Assembly (NCBI GenBank): GCA_031422295.1 | Contig: JANOQM010000066.1 | Coordinates: 7,623-71,622 of the forward strand | Direction of reading: 5' to 3' | Source of the DNA: JANOMH01 sp031422295 | GTDB taxonomy: Bacteria > Pseudomonadota > Alphaproteobacteria > Rhodobacterales > Rhodobacteraceae | Length of the DNA: 64,000 nt | Part shown: piece after piece, positions 27,174-35,792 of the stretch | Layout of the letters: each line of letters opens with the position of its first letter | Numbering within the stretch: the first letter of the stretch is position 1 | Program-made: the position numbers and the translations under genes | Notes under the pieces: generated by a model | Told to the model about the DNA's origin: nothing | The model's database searches: none | The model's input: the letters and a program-made list of their open reading frames with translations, nothing else

Positions 27174-28382
27174 TCAAACCAGAGGTGGGTTGAAACCCAC
27201 CTTACTTTTTTCGGCGACGGGTCCATGCAGTGCCATAGAGGCCCAGATTGCCAGTCCGCCAATCGTGGCAAAGGCCGCCGAGGCGAAATAGGATTGTGCC
27301 CCGAACCGGTCCGCCAGCGCCCCGAACCCGGCCAGTGTCAGCACTGACATGCCCAGCAGCAGCGCGCTGAAAAACCCCTGTGCCTCGGCAGCGATATCTT
27401 CGGACGTATGTTTTGTGATGAACCCGACGCAGGCCATGAAGCCCAGTCCAAACGTAATCCCGTGCAGCAGCTGTAACCCGATCAGCACCGGCACTCCGGG
27501 GGAAAACCCCATGGCGGCCCAACGGATGACCGTTACCACAGCCGACAGCAGGATCATCTGCCGGGGGCGGAACCGGGCCGCAACCTGGCTGAATAAAAAG
27601 AACATCACCGCTTCGGACAGCGCACCCAGCGCAATCAGCAGGCCGATCAGGTCAAGGCTGATACCCTGCCGTGCAAACAGAAGCCCCTGAAAGGCGTTCA
27701 AGATCATATGAGTGCCAAACACCATGGCAAAACCGATCAAGGGCAACAGGAACCACGGGCGCAACACGTGGCGCAGCCGGGTCGCCCCTTGGGTCGGTAT
27801 GCGTTCGGCGATAGGCGCGCGGAACTGCGGCAACCATAGCGCGGCTGCCGCCCGGATCAGCGCCACGGTCAGGGCCAGCGGCAGGAATATTTGTGCCCCA
27901 AACCGGCTGACCAGAAATCCGGTCAGGGCCAGCAACAACAGATAGCCCAGCGTGCCCCAACCGCGCATCGCGCCAAAGCTGCTGCCACGCCGGGCGGTCA
28001 GCCGCATCGCGGCCGCATCCAGCACCGGGCCGATGGCCATTTGCGCCACGGCGGCCAATGTCCAGAACAGCAGTATCCCCCAGAACCCGCTGACGAAGAA
28101 CAGACCGATCGGGAATACGGCCGCCGCCAGCGCGCCGATGACAATGACCTGCCGCCAATCTGCGGCCCGGTCGGCGATCCGCCCGACCACAAGGTTCAGC
28201 ACCAGCATGATGAAAATCGGCACGGCGTTGATCAGGCCGATCTGTTCGGCATTCAGCCCCCGCCCGGCCAGCCAGATGCTGGCATAGACGTTCATCGCCC
28301 CGCCATACATGAACATGGTAAAGTAAAAAACCGTCGTGCGCCGTTCAGGCGAGGCCCCGTGTGCGGGGGTCGAAATCGTCAC
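27174..28382 (-). CDS. MFS transporter, MFS_1-like (LacY/HcaT-type) family
   Basis: 402 residues with twelve predicted membrane helices. The N-terminus (VFYFTMFMYGGAMNVYASIWLAGRGLNAEQIGLINAVPIFIMLVLNLVVGRIADRAADWRQVI) and the loop RRGSSFGAMRGWGTLGYLLL match the MFS_1-like group of proton symporters (LacY, HcaT type). The substrate is unknown. The last ten or so residues (KVGFNPPLV) are encoded by the hairpin repeat at 27183-27202, so the original C-terminus may have been replaced. Its start is about 20 bases after the gabD-like stop, both on the minus strand. Confidence 0.82.
   Translation of the reverse strand: MTISTPAHGASPERRTTVFYFTMFMYGGAMNVYASIWLAGRGLNAEQIGLINAVPIFIMLVLNLVVGRIADRAADWRQVIVIGALAAAVFPIGLFFVSGFWGILLFWTLAAVAQMAIGPVLDAAAMRLTARRGSSFGAMRGWGTLGYLLLLALTGFLVSRFGAQIFLPLALTVALIRAAAALWLPQFRAPIAERIPTQGATRLRHVLRPWFLLPLIGFAMVFGTHMILNAFQGLLFARQGISLDLIGLLIALGALSEAVMFFLFSQVAARFRPRQMILLSAVVTVIRWAAMGFSPGVPVLIGLQLLHGITFGLGFMACVGFITKHTSEDIAAEAQGFFSALLLGMSVLTLAGFGALADRFGAQSYFASAAFATIGGLAIWASMALHGPVAEKSKVGFNPPLV
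27183..27202. repeat. Hairpin repeat AGGTGGGTT-GA-AACCCACCT, copy 2
   Basis: A 9-base stem followed by TACTTTTTT on the plus strand. It overlaps the last codons of the MFS gene on the minus strand. Separated from copy 1 by about 40 bases. Confidence 0.6.
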
Positions 28383-28404
28383 AATGCCCTCTAGGTCACC
28401 CCGT

Positions 28405-29883
28405 TCAGATGGAGGTGCAGATGTATTTCAGTTCCATGTAATCATCCAAACCATGCCGCGACCCTTCGCGCCCAAGGCCGGATTGTTTGATGCCGCCAAA
28501 GGGCGCGCCTTCGTTCGAAATGATCCCGGTGTTGATCCCGACCATGCCGTATTCCAAAGCTTCCGACACGCGGGTCACCCGGCTGATGTCTTTGGCATAG
28601 AAATACGAGGCGAGGCCGAAGATCGTATCATTGGCCTGTTCGATCACATCGGCCTCGTCCTCGAACATGAACAAAGGGGCAAAAGGGCCAAAGGTTTCGT
28701 CGGTCGCCACCAGCATGTCGCGGGTGACGCCGCTGACAATTGTCGGCTCAAAAAACAGCCCGCCCAAGGCATGGGGTTTGCCGCCGGTCAGCAGTTTCGC
28801 ACCCTTGGCAAGTGCGTCATCAAGGTGTTCCTGCACCTTGACCAAGGCCGCGGGTTCAATCAGCGGGCCCAGATCGGTGCCGGCAGTCAGGCCATCCCCG
28901 ATTTTCAGCGCGTTCACGGCGGCGGTCAGTTTGGCCGTAAACTCCTCATAGACGCCTTTTTGCACGTAAATCCGGTTGGCGCAGACACAGGTCTGGCCGT
29001 TATTGCGGAATTTTGAGGCCAATGCGCCGATGATCGCCTGATCAATATCGGCGTCATCAAACACGATGAACGGGGCATTGCCGCCCAGTTCCATGCTGCA
29101 TTTCATCACCTGATCGGCGGCCTGTTTCAGCAACAGGCGGCCCACTTCGGTCGATCCGGTAAAGGTCAGTTTACGCACCTTGGGGTTTTCGCAGAATTCC
29201 TTACCAACTTCGGAGGAGGATTTGGAGGTTACGACGGATAAGACACCTTTGGGCAAACCCGCCTCTTCGGCCAGTTTTGCGATTGCAAGGGCAGATAGCG
29301 GAGTCAGGGACGCCGGGCGACTGACAAAGGAACAACCCGCAGCCAGCGCCGGGGCGACCTTGCGGGCGATCATCGCATTGGGAAAATTCCAGGGCGTGAT
29401 CCCGGCGCAAACGCCGATCGGCTGTTTGATGACGGTAATCCGCTTGTCCGGCATATGGCCGGGGATGGTTTCGCCGTAGATGCGCTTGGCCTCTTCGCCA
29501 TAAAACTCGATATAAGACGCGCCATAGGCAATCTCGCCGCGCGATTCAGACAGGGGTTTGCCCTGTTCGGCGGTCATGATGATCGCCAGATCCTCTTGGT
29601 TCGTCATCATCAGGTCGAACCATTTGCGCAGGATCTGTGCGCGGGATTTGCCGGTGCGGGCGGCCCATGCCTTTTGCGCCACATAGGCTGCATCAATCGC
29701 CAGTGCGATTTCAGCGCGGGACAGGTCGGGCACGGTGCCTACCACATCGCCGCGCGCCGGATTCATCACGGCAATGGTTTTGCCCGATGCCGCATCCACC
29801 CATTCGCCTGCCAGAAACGCCTTGTCGCAGACCAGATCAGGGTTTTTAAGCAGGGATTTGACGTTTGTTGTGTGGTCGAGCAT
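28405..29883 (-). CDS. gabD: NAD(P)-dependent succinate-semialdehyde dehydrogenase
   Basis: 492 residues from the start at 29883 (MLDHTTNVKSLL), with GGAGG upstream. Oxidises succinate semialdehyde to succinate in GABA breakdown. Aldehyde dehydrogenase marks: GITPWNFPNAMIARKVAPALAAG, MELGGNAPFIVFDDAD (general-base Glu), FRNNGQTCVCANRIYV (catalytic Cys), FGPFAPLF, APFGGIKQSGLGREGSRHGLDDYMELKYI typical of GabD. One oddity: the cofactor-binding segment reads FVSRPASLTPLSAL where family members usually have KPAExTPLSAL, so the Lys and Glu are both changed. The frame extends far upstream but overlaps the divergent gene and has no support. Confidence 0.9.
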   Translation of the reverse strand: MLDHTTNVKSLLKNPDLVCDKAFLAGEWVDAASGKTIAVMNPARGDVVGTVPDLSRAEIALAIDAAYVAQKAWAARTGKSRAQILRKWFDLMMTNQEDLAIIMTAEQGKPLSESRGEIAYGASYIEFYGEEAKRIYGETIPGHMPDKRITVIKQPIGVCAGITPWNFPNAMIARKVAPALAAGCSFVSRPASLTPLSALAIAKLAEEAGLPKGVLSVVTSKSSSEVGKEFCENPKVRKLTFTGSTEVGRLLLKQAADQVMKCSMELGGNAPFIVFDDADIDQAIIGALASKFRNNGQTCVCANRIYVQKGVYEEFTAKLTAAVNALKIGDGLTAGTDLGPLIEPAALVKVQEHLDDALAKGAKLLTGGKPHALGGLFFEPTIVSGVTRDMLVATDETFGPFAPLFMFEDEADVIEQANDTIFGLASYFYAKDISRVTRVSEALEYGMVGINTGIISNEGAPFGGIKQSGLGREGSRHGLDDYMELKYICTSI

Positions 29884-29967
29884 GAAAGCCTCCGTTACTG
29901 CTGTTGACGTGAAACCATGGGCAGGGTGGGTCGTCCAGCGGATTCCGTAAAATGGGATGGGCGAACT

Positions 29968-30744
29968 ATGGACCTGACAGACGCCTATGCCAATGCCGCC
30001 TATATTCCGCATGGCACGAAATACCCGGATCGCTGGGCTGCAGGTGCGGCGGCGTTTCGGGCACAGGTTTCGGGGCAGATCGGGCTGACCTATGGGCCGG
30101 GTCCGCGCGAGGTGTTTGATCTGTTCGCGCCTGCCGCACCTAAAGGCGTGGTTGTGTTTGTTCATGGCGGCTATTGGCGGGCGTTCGACCGGAGCTTGTG
30201 GTCGCATCTGGCGGTGGGTCCGTTGGCGCAGGGCTGGGCGGTTGCACTCCCGTCTTATGATCTGTGCCCGGAGGTGCGGATCGGGCAGATTACCGCCCAG
30301 ATGGCCCGCGCAGTGGATGCGATTGCAGGCCATGTCGCCGGGCCGGTTGTGTTGACCGGTCATTCGGCGGGCGGGCATCTGGTGGCGCGGCTGGCCTGTG
30401 CGGATGTGCCTTTGGCGTGCCGGGGCCGGGTGCAGCGGGTACTGCCGATTTCAGCGATCAGCGATCTGGCCCCGCTGATGCAGACCGACATGAACAAGGA
30501 CTTGCGGATTGATCAGGCCGAGGCTTTGGCCGAAAGCCCGGTATTGCAGCCAAAGCCAACTATCCCGGTGTCGGTTTGGGTGGGCGGCGCAGAACGGCCT
30601 GCGTTTCTGGATCAATCGCGCTGGCTGGCCAAGGCGTGGAACGCCCCGCCAACCATTGTCGCGGGAAAACATCACTTTGATATCATTGATGCACTGACCG
30701 ATCCGGAGAGTGATCTGGTGCGCGACCTGCTGTCTGACCGCTAA
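29968..30744 (+). CDS. Alpha/beta hydrolase (esterase/arylformamidase-like)
   Basis: 258 residues from ATG 29968 (MDLTDAYANAAYIP). Oxyanion-hole motif HGGYWRAF near residue 74 and nucleophile elbow GHSAGGHL near 135 (Ser), with an Asp in GGAE/PTIPV... and His in GKHHFDIID near the end completing the triad. The pattern resembles the BD-FAE/kynurenine formamidase-like hydrolases. Divergent from the gabD-like gene across about 85 bases. It overlaps the next, convergent gene by four bases. Substrate not known. Confidence 0.85.
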   Translation: MDLTDAYANAAYIPHGTKYPDRWAAGAAAFRAQVSGQIGLTYGPGPREVFDLFAPAAPKGVVVFVHGGYWRAFDRSLWSHLAVGPLAQGWAVALPSYDLCPEVRIGQITAQMARAVDAIAGHVAGPVVLTGHSAGGHLVARLACADVPLACRGRVQRVLPISAISDLAPLMQTDMNKDLRIDQAEALAESPVLQPKPTIPVSVWVGGAERPAFLDQSRWLAKAWNAPPTIVAGKHHFDIIDALTDPESDLVRDLLSDR

Positions 30745-31151
30745 TTACCAAACATATCGGCGTCGATACCGGCGCAGCGCCCGTCGCAAACCTCGGTGTA
30801 AAACGCTCCTAAAACCTTGGATTCAAAGCGGCGCTGGTCGGGGTTGGTGTCGTCACCAGTGACATCCAAAGGATCCGACCCTTGCGGCCCAAGGATGCCG
30901 GGGGCAAACGACAGTTGGCCCAACAGGATGGTTTGGGTCGGCGTGTAATCGACCCGGACAAACGACCCGTCGTCAAACTTGAAATAATCGAACACCTGGT
31001 CACCCGAGGCGCATTGGGTATAGCTGCAGGGATAGGTGTATAGCGGATTTGCACCAACGGGCGCATAGGTGCAAATGCGCATTTCGGCGGCGCAATTGGC
31101 AAAGGCAGTCGCGGGGAACAGGCAAAGGGCAATCATCTGGATCAGGCGCAT
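30741..31151 (-). CDS. Hypothetical exported protein
   Basis: 136 residues from ATG 31151 (MRLIQMIALCLFPATAFANCAAEM), with AGAGG upstream. A signal peptide with an AFA cleavage site ends near residue 18. The mature part has six Cys (NCAAEMRICTYAP, YPCSYTQCASGD, EVCDGRCAGID), probably paired as disulphides in the periplasm. No family recognised. The gene ends inside the convergent esterase gene's stop region. Confidence 0.65.
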   Translation of the reverse strand: MRLIQMIALCLFPATAFANCAAEMRICTYAPVGANPLYTYPCSYTQCASGDQVFDYFKFDDGSFVRVDYTPTQTILLGQLSFAPGILGPQGSDPLDVTGDDTNPDQRRFESKVLGAFYTEVCDGRCAGIDADMFGN

Positions 31152-31234
31152 GATATCCTCTTGGTTTGCAAAACATATTGGTGCAGATGCCACGCTGCCG
31201 GAAGGTCAGGGCTTCCTGACCTTGGCCGCGCTGA

Positions 31235-32017
31235 TCACAGCCCTGCTCCGCCGTCGATATCCAGCACCGTCCCGGTGATCAGGCTGGCCGGTTCCGAACA
31301 CAGGAACAGCGCCGCCTGTGCCAGATCATCGGGCAGGGCGTAGCGGCCCAGCGGAATTGCGGCCAGCCTGCGCGCCCGGTCGTCATTTTTGGCACCACCC
31401 AGAAAACTGGGCAGCGCCGGGGTGGTATCGGCCAGAACGGACAGCGCGTTCACCCTGATGCCGTGCGGGCCAAGGTCCAGCGCCATCGATTTTGTCGCGG
31501 CCATGGCCCAGCCCCGGGCGGCATCAGCCCAGACCGATTGGGATTTGGCCGGGCCGATCAGGTTCAGGATCACGCCACTGCGCCGGGCTTGCATGGCTGG
31601 GGCGAAATGCCGGGCGGCAAGATACAAGGGTTTGGTTTGGGCCAGCAGAAGGGTGTCAAACTCGGCCTCGGTCACCTGGTCCAGCGGTTTGTGCAGCACC
31701 TGCACGGGGGCTGCATTGACCAGAATATCAATATCCCCCAGCGCATCCGCCGCTTTGTACGCCACGGCCCCAAGATCGGAATTTGAGGCCGGATTGACCT
31801 GCGCCCAAAGACCGCCAATCCCTTGCGCCACGGCTTCGGCCATGTCGGCATCGGCGTCGGCGATCATCACCCTTACACCGGCCCCGGCCAGAGCCTGCGC
31901 GATACTGGCCCCCATCCCGGTGCCGCCGCCAATGACGACGGCTGTTTTCCCTGTAAATCCCACTGTCCGACCCTTAATTTGCGGATCAACATGGACCGAC
32001 CTTTCGGCCAAGTGCAA
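31235..32017 (-). CDS. SDR-family protein with degenerate active site
   Basis: 260 residues (an alternative GTG start at 31963, VGFTGKTAVV, has a better ribosome site). Rossmann fold with the nucleotide motif GGGTGMGASIAQAL (about residues 31-43), DIDILVNAAP for the NAG motif, and GPHGIRVNALSV and the C-terminal FLCSEPASLITGTVLDIDGGAGL typical of classical short-chain dehydrogenases. When aligned from GIRVN backwards, the catalytic YxxxK position reads ADAAR and the catalytic Ser region reads LNLIGPAKS, so Tyr, Lys and Ser are all missing. The protein may bind a nucleotide without the usual oxidoreductase activity. Confidence 0.8.
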   Translation of the reverse strand: MHLAERSVHVDPQIKGRTVGFTGKTAVVIGGGTGMGASIAQALAGAGVRVMIADADADMAEAVAQGIGGLWAQVNPASNSDLGAVAYKAADALGDIDILVNAAPVQVLHKPLDQVTEAEFDTLLLAQTKPLYLAARHFAPAMQARRSGVILNLIGPAKSQSVWADAARGWAMAATKSMALDLGPHGIRVNALSVLADTTPALPSFLGGAKNDDRARRLAAIPLGRYALPDDLAQAALFLCSEPASLITGTVLDIDGGAGL

Positions 32018-32048
32018 GCGGACAGTTCAGATTGTCTGACGGTTCGGA

Positions 32049-32297
32049 TCAAACCTGCCGATCAGCGTCGGGTTTTGGTTTGGTCAACTTGTGCATCTTG
32101 ACCTTGCCGCAGGCGGGGCATGGAAAGCTGGTCAAGGGCTCGCCAAAGGCTTTCCATCGCATGCCACCCAAATCCCAGACATTGCTTTGATGTTCGCAAC
32201 CGGTGCAGCGGGTCAGCCACAGCTTGGAATCCGCCATGGCGGATGCGCGCCAGGTTTTGGGCATCAATGATAGAATTGTGTCACGCAGAAAGGGCAT
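32049..32297 (-). CDS. Small zinc-ribbon protein
   Basis: 82 residues. Two Cys pairs (CTGC near residue 31 and CPAC near residue 60) could bind one zinc ion. Rest of the sequence is basic and Trp-containing (KTWRAS, WDLGGMRW). No named family; likely a nucleic-acid- or protein-binding accessory protein. It lies just after a second zinc-ribbon gene, 58 bases downstream on the same strand. Confidence 0.6.
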   Translation of the reverse strand: MPFLRDTILSLMPKTWRASAMADSKLWLTRCTGCEHQSNVWDLGGMRWKAFGEPLTSFPCPACGKVKMHKLTKPKPDADRQV

Positions 32298-32354
32298 GAA
32301 ATTTCCCCTGTGCAGATTGGGGCCGGAAAGTACCGGCCCCCTGCGGTCTTGGTA

Positions 32355-32699
32355 TCAGAAATCGAACAATTCACCCAGAAAACTTTCGCGCCGCTTGCGC
32401 GGGCGGCCATGACGGTAATCGTCGTCATCATCGTCGCGGCGGTCGCGCCCACGATCTTGACCGGCCCGATCCTGAGCCCGGTCATATGGATCAGGCGACT
32501 GGCGCGGTGGCTGCAAATGCACGGGCTGCTGGGCCGGTGCAGCGGCTGGGGCGGGTGCAGCGCCTCCGGCCGACCGTTCAATGATCTTGTCCAATTCGCC
32601 GCGGTCAAGCCAGACACCCCGGCATTTCGGGCAATAGTCAATCTCGACCCCGCCACGGTCGGCCATGACGAGGGTTTCATTGTCAACGGGGCAGTGCAT
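32355..32699 (-). CDS. zf-TFIIB family zinc-ribbon protein
   Basis: 114 residues from ATG 32699 (MHCPVDNETLVM); AAGGAG lies 9 bases upstream, which decides against the ATG at 32720. Zinc ligands Cys3, plus YCPKCRGVWLDRGELDKIIER near residue 22, the diagnostic zf-TFIIB block. The second half is a Pro/Ala linker, then a very charged RDRRDDDDDDYRHGRPRKRR stretch ending in SFLGELFDF. Such proteins are small and cytoplasmic; function unknown. Confidence 0.85.
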   Translation of the reverse strand: MHCPVDNETLVMADRGGVEIDYCPKCRGVWLDRGELDKIIERSAGGAAPAPAAAPAQQPVHLQPPRQSPDPYDRAQDRAGQDRGRDRRDDDDDDYRHGRPRKRRESFLGELFDF

Positions 32700-32942
32700 C
32701 GCGGTGGTCTCCTTATTCATTACGCTTTATAGATGGGAACCGCCTGCCCTGCCCAAAAGGGGTGCGACAAAACGACTTGCCAAAGCGGCGGTCTGTTGCC
32801 ATCAACGGGGCCGAGCCTGTGACGATGGCGTCGTCACTGGGGGTAACCCCACGGCTTGCGGCCCCTGCCGCGTCTGTCCTGAACGCCGGGACCTTTCGGG
32901 GGTCCTTGTGCGCTGCACCGGATCCCTGTGCAGAGGTTCGAC

Positions 32943-34148
32943 ATGACCAACAGACCAGAACAATACCGTTTTCATCAGGGCTGTCGGGTGCTGCCCTTTG
33001 TGCCCGCCGAATATGACGCCCGGTTGGCCGGGTTGCGCCAGATCATGGCAAAGACCGGGGTTGATGCGGCTGTGCTGACCTCGATGCATAATATCGCCTA
33101 TTATTCCGGGTTTCTGTACTGTTCGTTCGGGCGACCTTACGGGCTGGTCGTGACCGCGACCCAGTCGGTGACCATTTCTGCCGGGATCGACGCAGGCCAG
33201 CCGTGGCGGCGCTGTCATGGTGACAACATCACCTATACCGACTGGCAACGCGACAATTACTGGCGGGCGATCCTGTCGGTCACCGGGCCGGGCAAGGTGA
33301 TCGGGGTCGAGGCCGACCATCTGACCCTGCTGCAATCGGACAAGCTGGATGCGTTCCTGCAGCCTGCATCGCGGGTTGATATTGCCCCGGCTACAATGCG
33401 CCAGCGGATGCATAAATCCGCCGCCGAACTGGTGCTAATCCGCCACGGGGCCAATGTCGCCGATGTCGGTGGCTATGCGATCCGCGATGCGGTGCAGGCT
33501 GGAGCGCGCGAGATTGACGTGGCGATGGCGGGGCGGGACGCGATGGAACTGGAGATCGCCAGGCGTTTCCCGGATGCGGAATACCGCGACACCTGGGTCT
33601 GGTTTCAGTCTGGCATCAATACCGACGGGGCGCATAACCCGGTCACGTCGCGGGCGATGCAGGTCGGCGATATCCTGTCGCTGAACACATTCCCTATGAT
33701 TTCAGGCTATTACACGGCCTTGGAACGGACGATGTTCGTGCGCGAGGTTGATCCCGCCTCGCTGGCCTATTGGGAGGCGAACATTGCCGCCCATGAATAT
33801 GGGATGAGCCTGCTGGTGCCGGGCGCGAAGTGTTCGGACGTCACCGCCAAGATCAATGCCTTCTTTGAGGAACGGCAACTGCTGCGCTACCGCACCTTTG
33901 GCTATGGCCATTCATTCGGCGTGTTGTCGCATTACTATGGCCGCGAAGCCGGGCTGGAACTGCGCGAGGATATCGACACGGTGCTGGAACCCGGCATGGT
34001 GATTTCGATGGAACCGATGCTGACGATTCCGGAGGGACAGCCGGGGGCAGGGGGATACCGCGAGCATGATATCCTGATCATCACCGAGGACGGGAACGAG
34101 GATATCACGCATTATCCCTATGGGCCGGGGTTCAATGTGGTGGGGTAG
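32943..34148 (+). CDS. Creatinase (creatine amidinohydrolase)
   Basis: 401 residues from ATG 32943 (MTNRPEQYRF), with AGAGG 8 bases upstream. Hydrolyses creatine to sarcosine and urea. Peptidase-M24 pita-bread fold; creatinase-specific stretches are visible: HNIAYYSGFLYCSFGRPYGLVV, TDWQRDNYW, WFQSGINTDGAHNPVTSR (catalytic His), LSLNTFPMISGYYTALERT, FGYGHSFGVLSHYYGREAG and EPGMVISMEPM (Glu). Identity to the well-studied Pseudomonas enzyme looks high over the whole length. No creatininase or sarcosine oxidase stands next to it. The 243 bases upstream carry no gene. Confidence 0.9.
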   Translation: MTNRPEQYRFHQGCRVLPFVPAEYDARLAGLRQIMAKTGVDAAVLTSMHNIAYYSGFLYCSFGRPYGLVVTATQSVTISAGIDAGQPWRRCHGDNITYTDWQRDNYWRAILSVTGPGKVIGVEADHLTLLQSDKLDAFLQPASRVDIAPATMRQRMHKSAAELVLIRHGANVADVGGYAIRDAVQAGAREIDVAMAGRDAMELEIARRFPDAEYRDTWVWFQSGINTDGAHNPVTSRAMQVGDILSLNTFPMISGYYTALERTMFVREVDPASLAYWEANIAAHEYGMSLLVPGAKCSDVTAKINAFFEERQLLRYRTFGYGHSFGVLSHYYGREAGLELREDIDTVLEPGMVISMEPMLTIPEGQPGAGGYREHDILIITEDGNEDITHYPYGPGFNVVG

Positions 34149-34181
34149 GTTAAGAAGCGGCGGTTCTGTCGGGGGCCGCCG

Positions 34182-34820
34182 TCATAGCCTGAAATATTGA
34201 ACTCCGGACCAAAGAATGTGCGCGGAATAGCTTGACCAAAACATCAGGCTGAAAAGCCAAAATCGCATCCAGTAGGATTTGATGCCCGACACGATCAGGC
34301 ATGAAACCGGATACCATAGGGCTGCAATTCCTAAGAAAGTGCCGATTGCACCCGCCGAAATCCAAATTGGTGCTTGGAGGAGAGTGGTTAAAGCGAGAAG
34401 GAGTACACCGACAATCCAAGGGACCCAATTGAAAACGGCAAAAGGCGTAATGGTCGTCAAAATCAAACTGCCAATAAGCCTGCCCTTATTTGGTCGCAAA
34501 ACAACCCAAAGCCGCGTTCTGTTTGCGGCGAACAGGATGGCGAGGGCGGACAGCCCGAGGGCGAGGATAGCCGCAAACGGAATGGCCGTAGTTGCGGTCG
34601 GCACATGTTCGAGGTAGTAATTGTGGTCTTGCGCTATCAGTACGGGCCTTCGCCAAAACATATAAGCCGCCCATATCATTAGGGTCAGGCATGAGCCTAG
34701 CAAGTATATGGACTTCAGCACAATCCTAGGCTCCTGAACGCTGTTCACGTTTCGGAATGACCGGTCCACGCAGCAAAAGATAGTCTGGAATGCCATACTT
34801 GTGCCACCCACCTCGGCCAA
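34182..34820 (-). CDS. Hypothetical membrane protein
   Basis: Up to 212 residues; the true start may be the GTG at 34721 (VLKSIYLLGSCL) or the ATG at 34796. Five to six hydrophobic segments (for example SIYLLGSCLTLMIWAAYMF, AIPFAAILALGLSALAILFA, LIGSLILTTITPFAVFNWVPWIVGVLLLALTTLL, GAIGTFLGIAALWYPVSCLIVSGI). No recognisable family. The coding sequence is visibly less GC-rich than its neighbours, a possible sign of recent acquisition. It is convergent with creatinase. Confidence 0.55.
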   Translation of the reverse strand: MAEVGGTSMAFQTIFCCVDRSFRNVNSVQEPRIVLKSIYLLGSCLTLMIWAAYMFWRRPVLIAQDHNYYLEHVPTATTAIPFAAILALGLSALAILFAANRTRLWVVLRPNKGRLIGSLILTTITPFAVFNWVPWIVGVLLLALTTLLQAPIWISAGAIGTFLGIAALWYPVSCLIVSGIKSYWMRFWLFSLMFWSSYSAHILWSGVQYFRL

Positions 34821-34925
34821 GACCGTGATTCTTTGAAATTGCGCTTGCCGCCCAAACCTTTATGGTATGTGGCTGCAACAAATGTTTCGGGATTCTGCCA
34901 GATGTCCGTGCCCCTCGACCCCCTC

Positions 34926-35789
34926 ATGATGACCCGCCGCCTGATGCTATTGTCCGGGGCTGCGGCGCTGGGCGGGTGCGTCGCCGCTCAGCCAGAGCTT
35001 CCGCCCGGCCCGCCCCCTATCGCGTTCATCGACGGCTACGGCCCGCTTTTCGACGCAGGCTATAACCTGCCACCGATCCCTGACACGTTCACCCAAGGGG
35101 TCAACCGGCGGATGACCGGGATTTACGTTGGCGAACAGGGGCCGGGCACCATTGATGTCGATCCCTATGCCAAGTTTCTGTATTACATCCCGCTGGTCGG
35201 CGAGACGATCCGCTATCCCGTCGGCGTGGGCCGGGCCGGGCGCAGTTTTCGCGGTGGTGGTGTCATTCAGGACAAAAAGAAATGGCCGGGCTGGACGCCC
35301 ACCGCGAATATGCTGCGGTCTGAACCCGAGGTTTACGGGCCGTTCAGCCGGGGTATTCCTGGCGGGTTGCGCAGCCCGCTTGGTGCGCGGGCGTTGTATC
35401 TATACCGGGGCGGGCGCGATACGTTTTACCGCATCCATGGCACCAATGATATGAATTCCATTGGAAATTCCGGATCAGCGGGCTGTATCCGGATGTTCAA
35501 CCAAGATATTATCGACCTGTTTGAACGGGTTGAACTGGGCACCAGGGTACACGTGCGCAGCCCCGAGGAATCGCAGCGGGTGGACCCGGAGAGTTATGAT
35601 CGTGGGGTCGAACTGCCCCCGGTCATCCTTGACCCTGATGCCGTGTACGGCGAGGCCGCAGTGGCCGCAGATCACCCGCCGGATTTCGATGCGATTGACC
35701 CCGATGCGCCGATCCCTGAGGGTTTGCCGACCGAAACTTTGGTCATCGACCCGCTGTCGGCGCAAACCATCGGGCTGGGCAGCAGCTAG
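34926..35789 (+). CDS. L,D-transpeptidase (YkuD domain), lipoprotein
   Basis: About 287 residues from ATG 34926 (MMTRRLMLLSG); upstream starts (34902) are possible. The first 22 residues form a lipoprotein signal with the lipobox LGGC. The YkuD domain lies around residues 75-200 with GVGRAGRSFRGGGVI and the catalytic block HGTNDMNSIGNSGSAGCIRM (His and Cys). Such enzymes make 3-3 cross-links in peptidoglycan or attach proteins to it from the periplasm. An acidic, Pro-rich C-terminal tail follows. Confidence 0.88.
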   Translation: MMTRRLMLLSGAAALGGCVAAQPELPPGPPPIAFIDGYGPLFDAGYNLPPIPDTFTQGVNRRMTGIYVGEQGPGTIDVDPYAKFLYYIPLVGETIRYPVGVGRAGRSFRGGGVIQDKKKWPGWTPTANMLRSEPEVYGPFSRGIPGGLRSPLGARALYLYRGGRDTFYRIHGTNDMNSIGNSGSAGCIRMFNQDIIDLFERVELGTRVHVRSPEESQRVDPESYDRGVELPPVILDPDAVYGEAAVAADHPPDFDAIDPDAPIPEGLPTETLVIDPLSAQTIGLGSS

Positions 35790-35792
35790 GCC

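Noticed and set aside
29884..30378. Upstream extension of the gabD-like frame to 30378
   Set aside because: The extension is antisense to the esterase gene and has no ribosome site; the start at 29883 has GGAGG.
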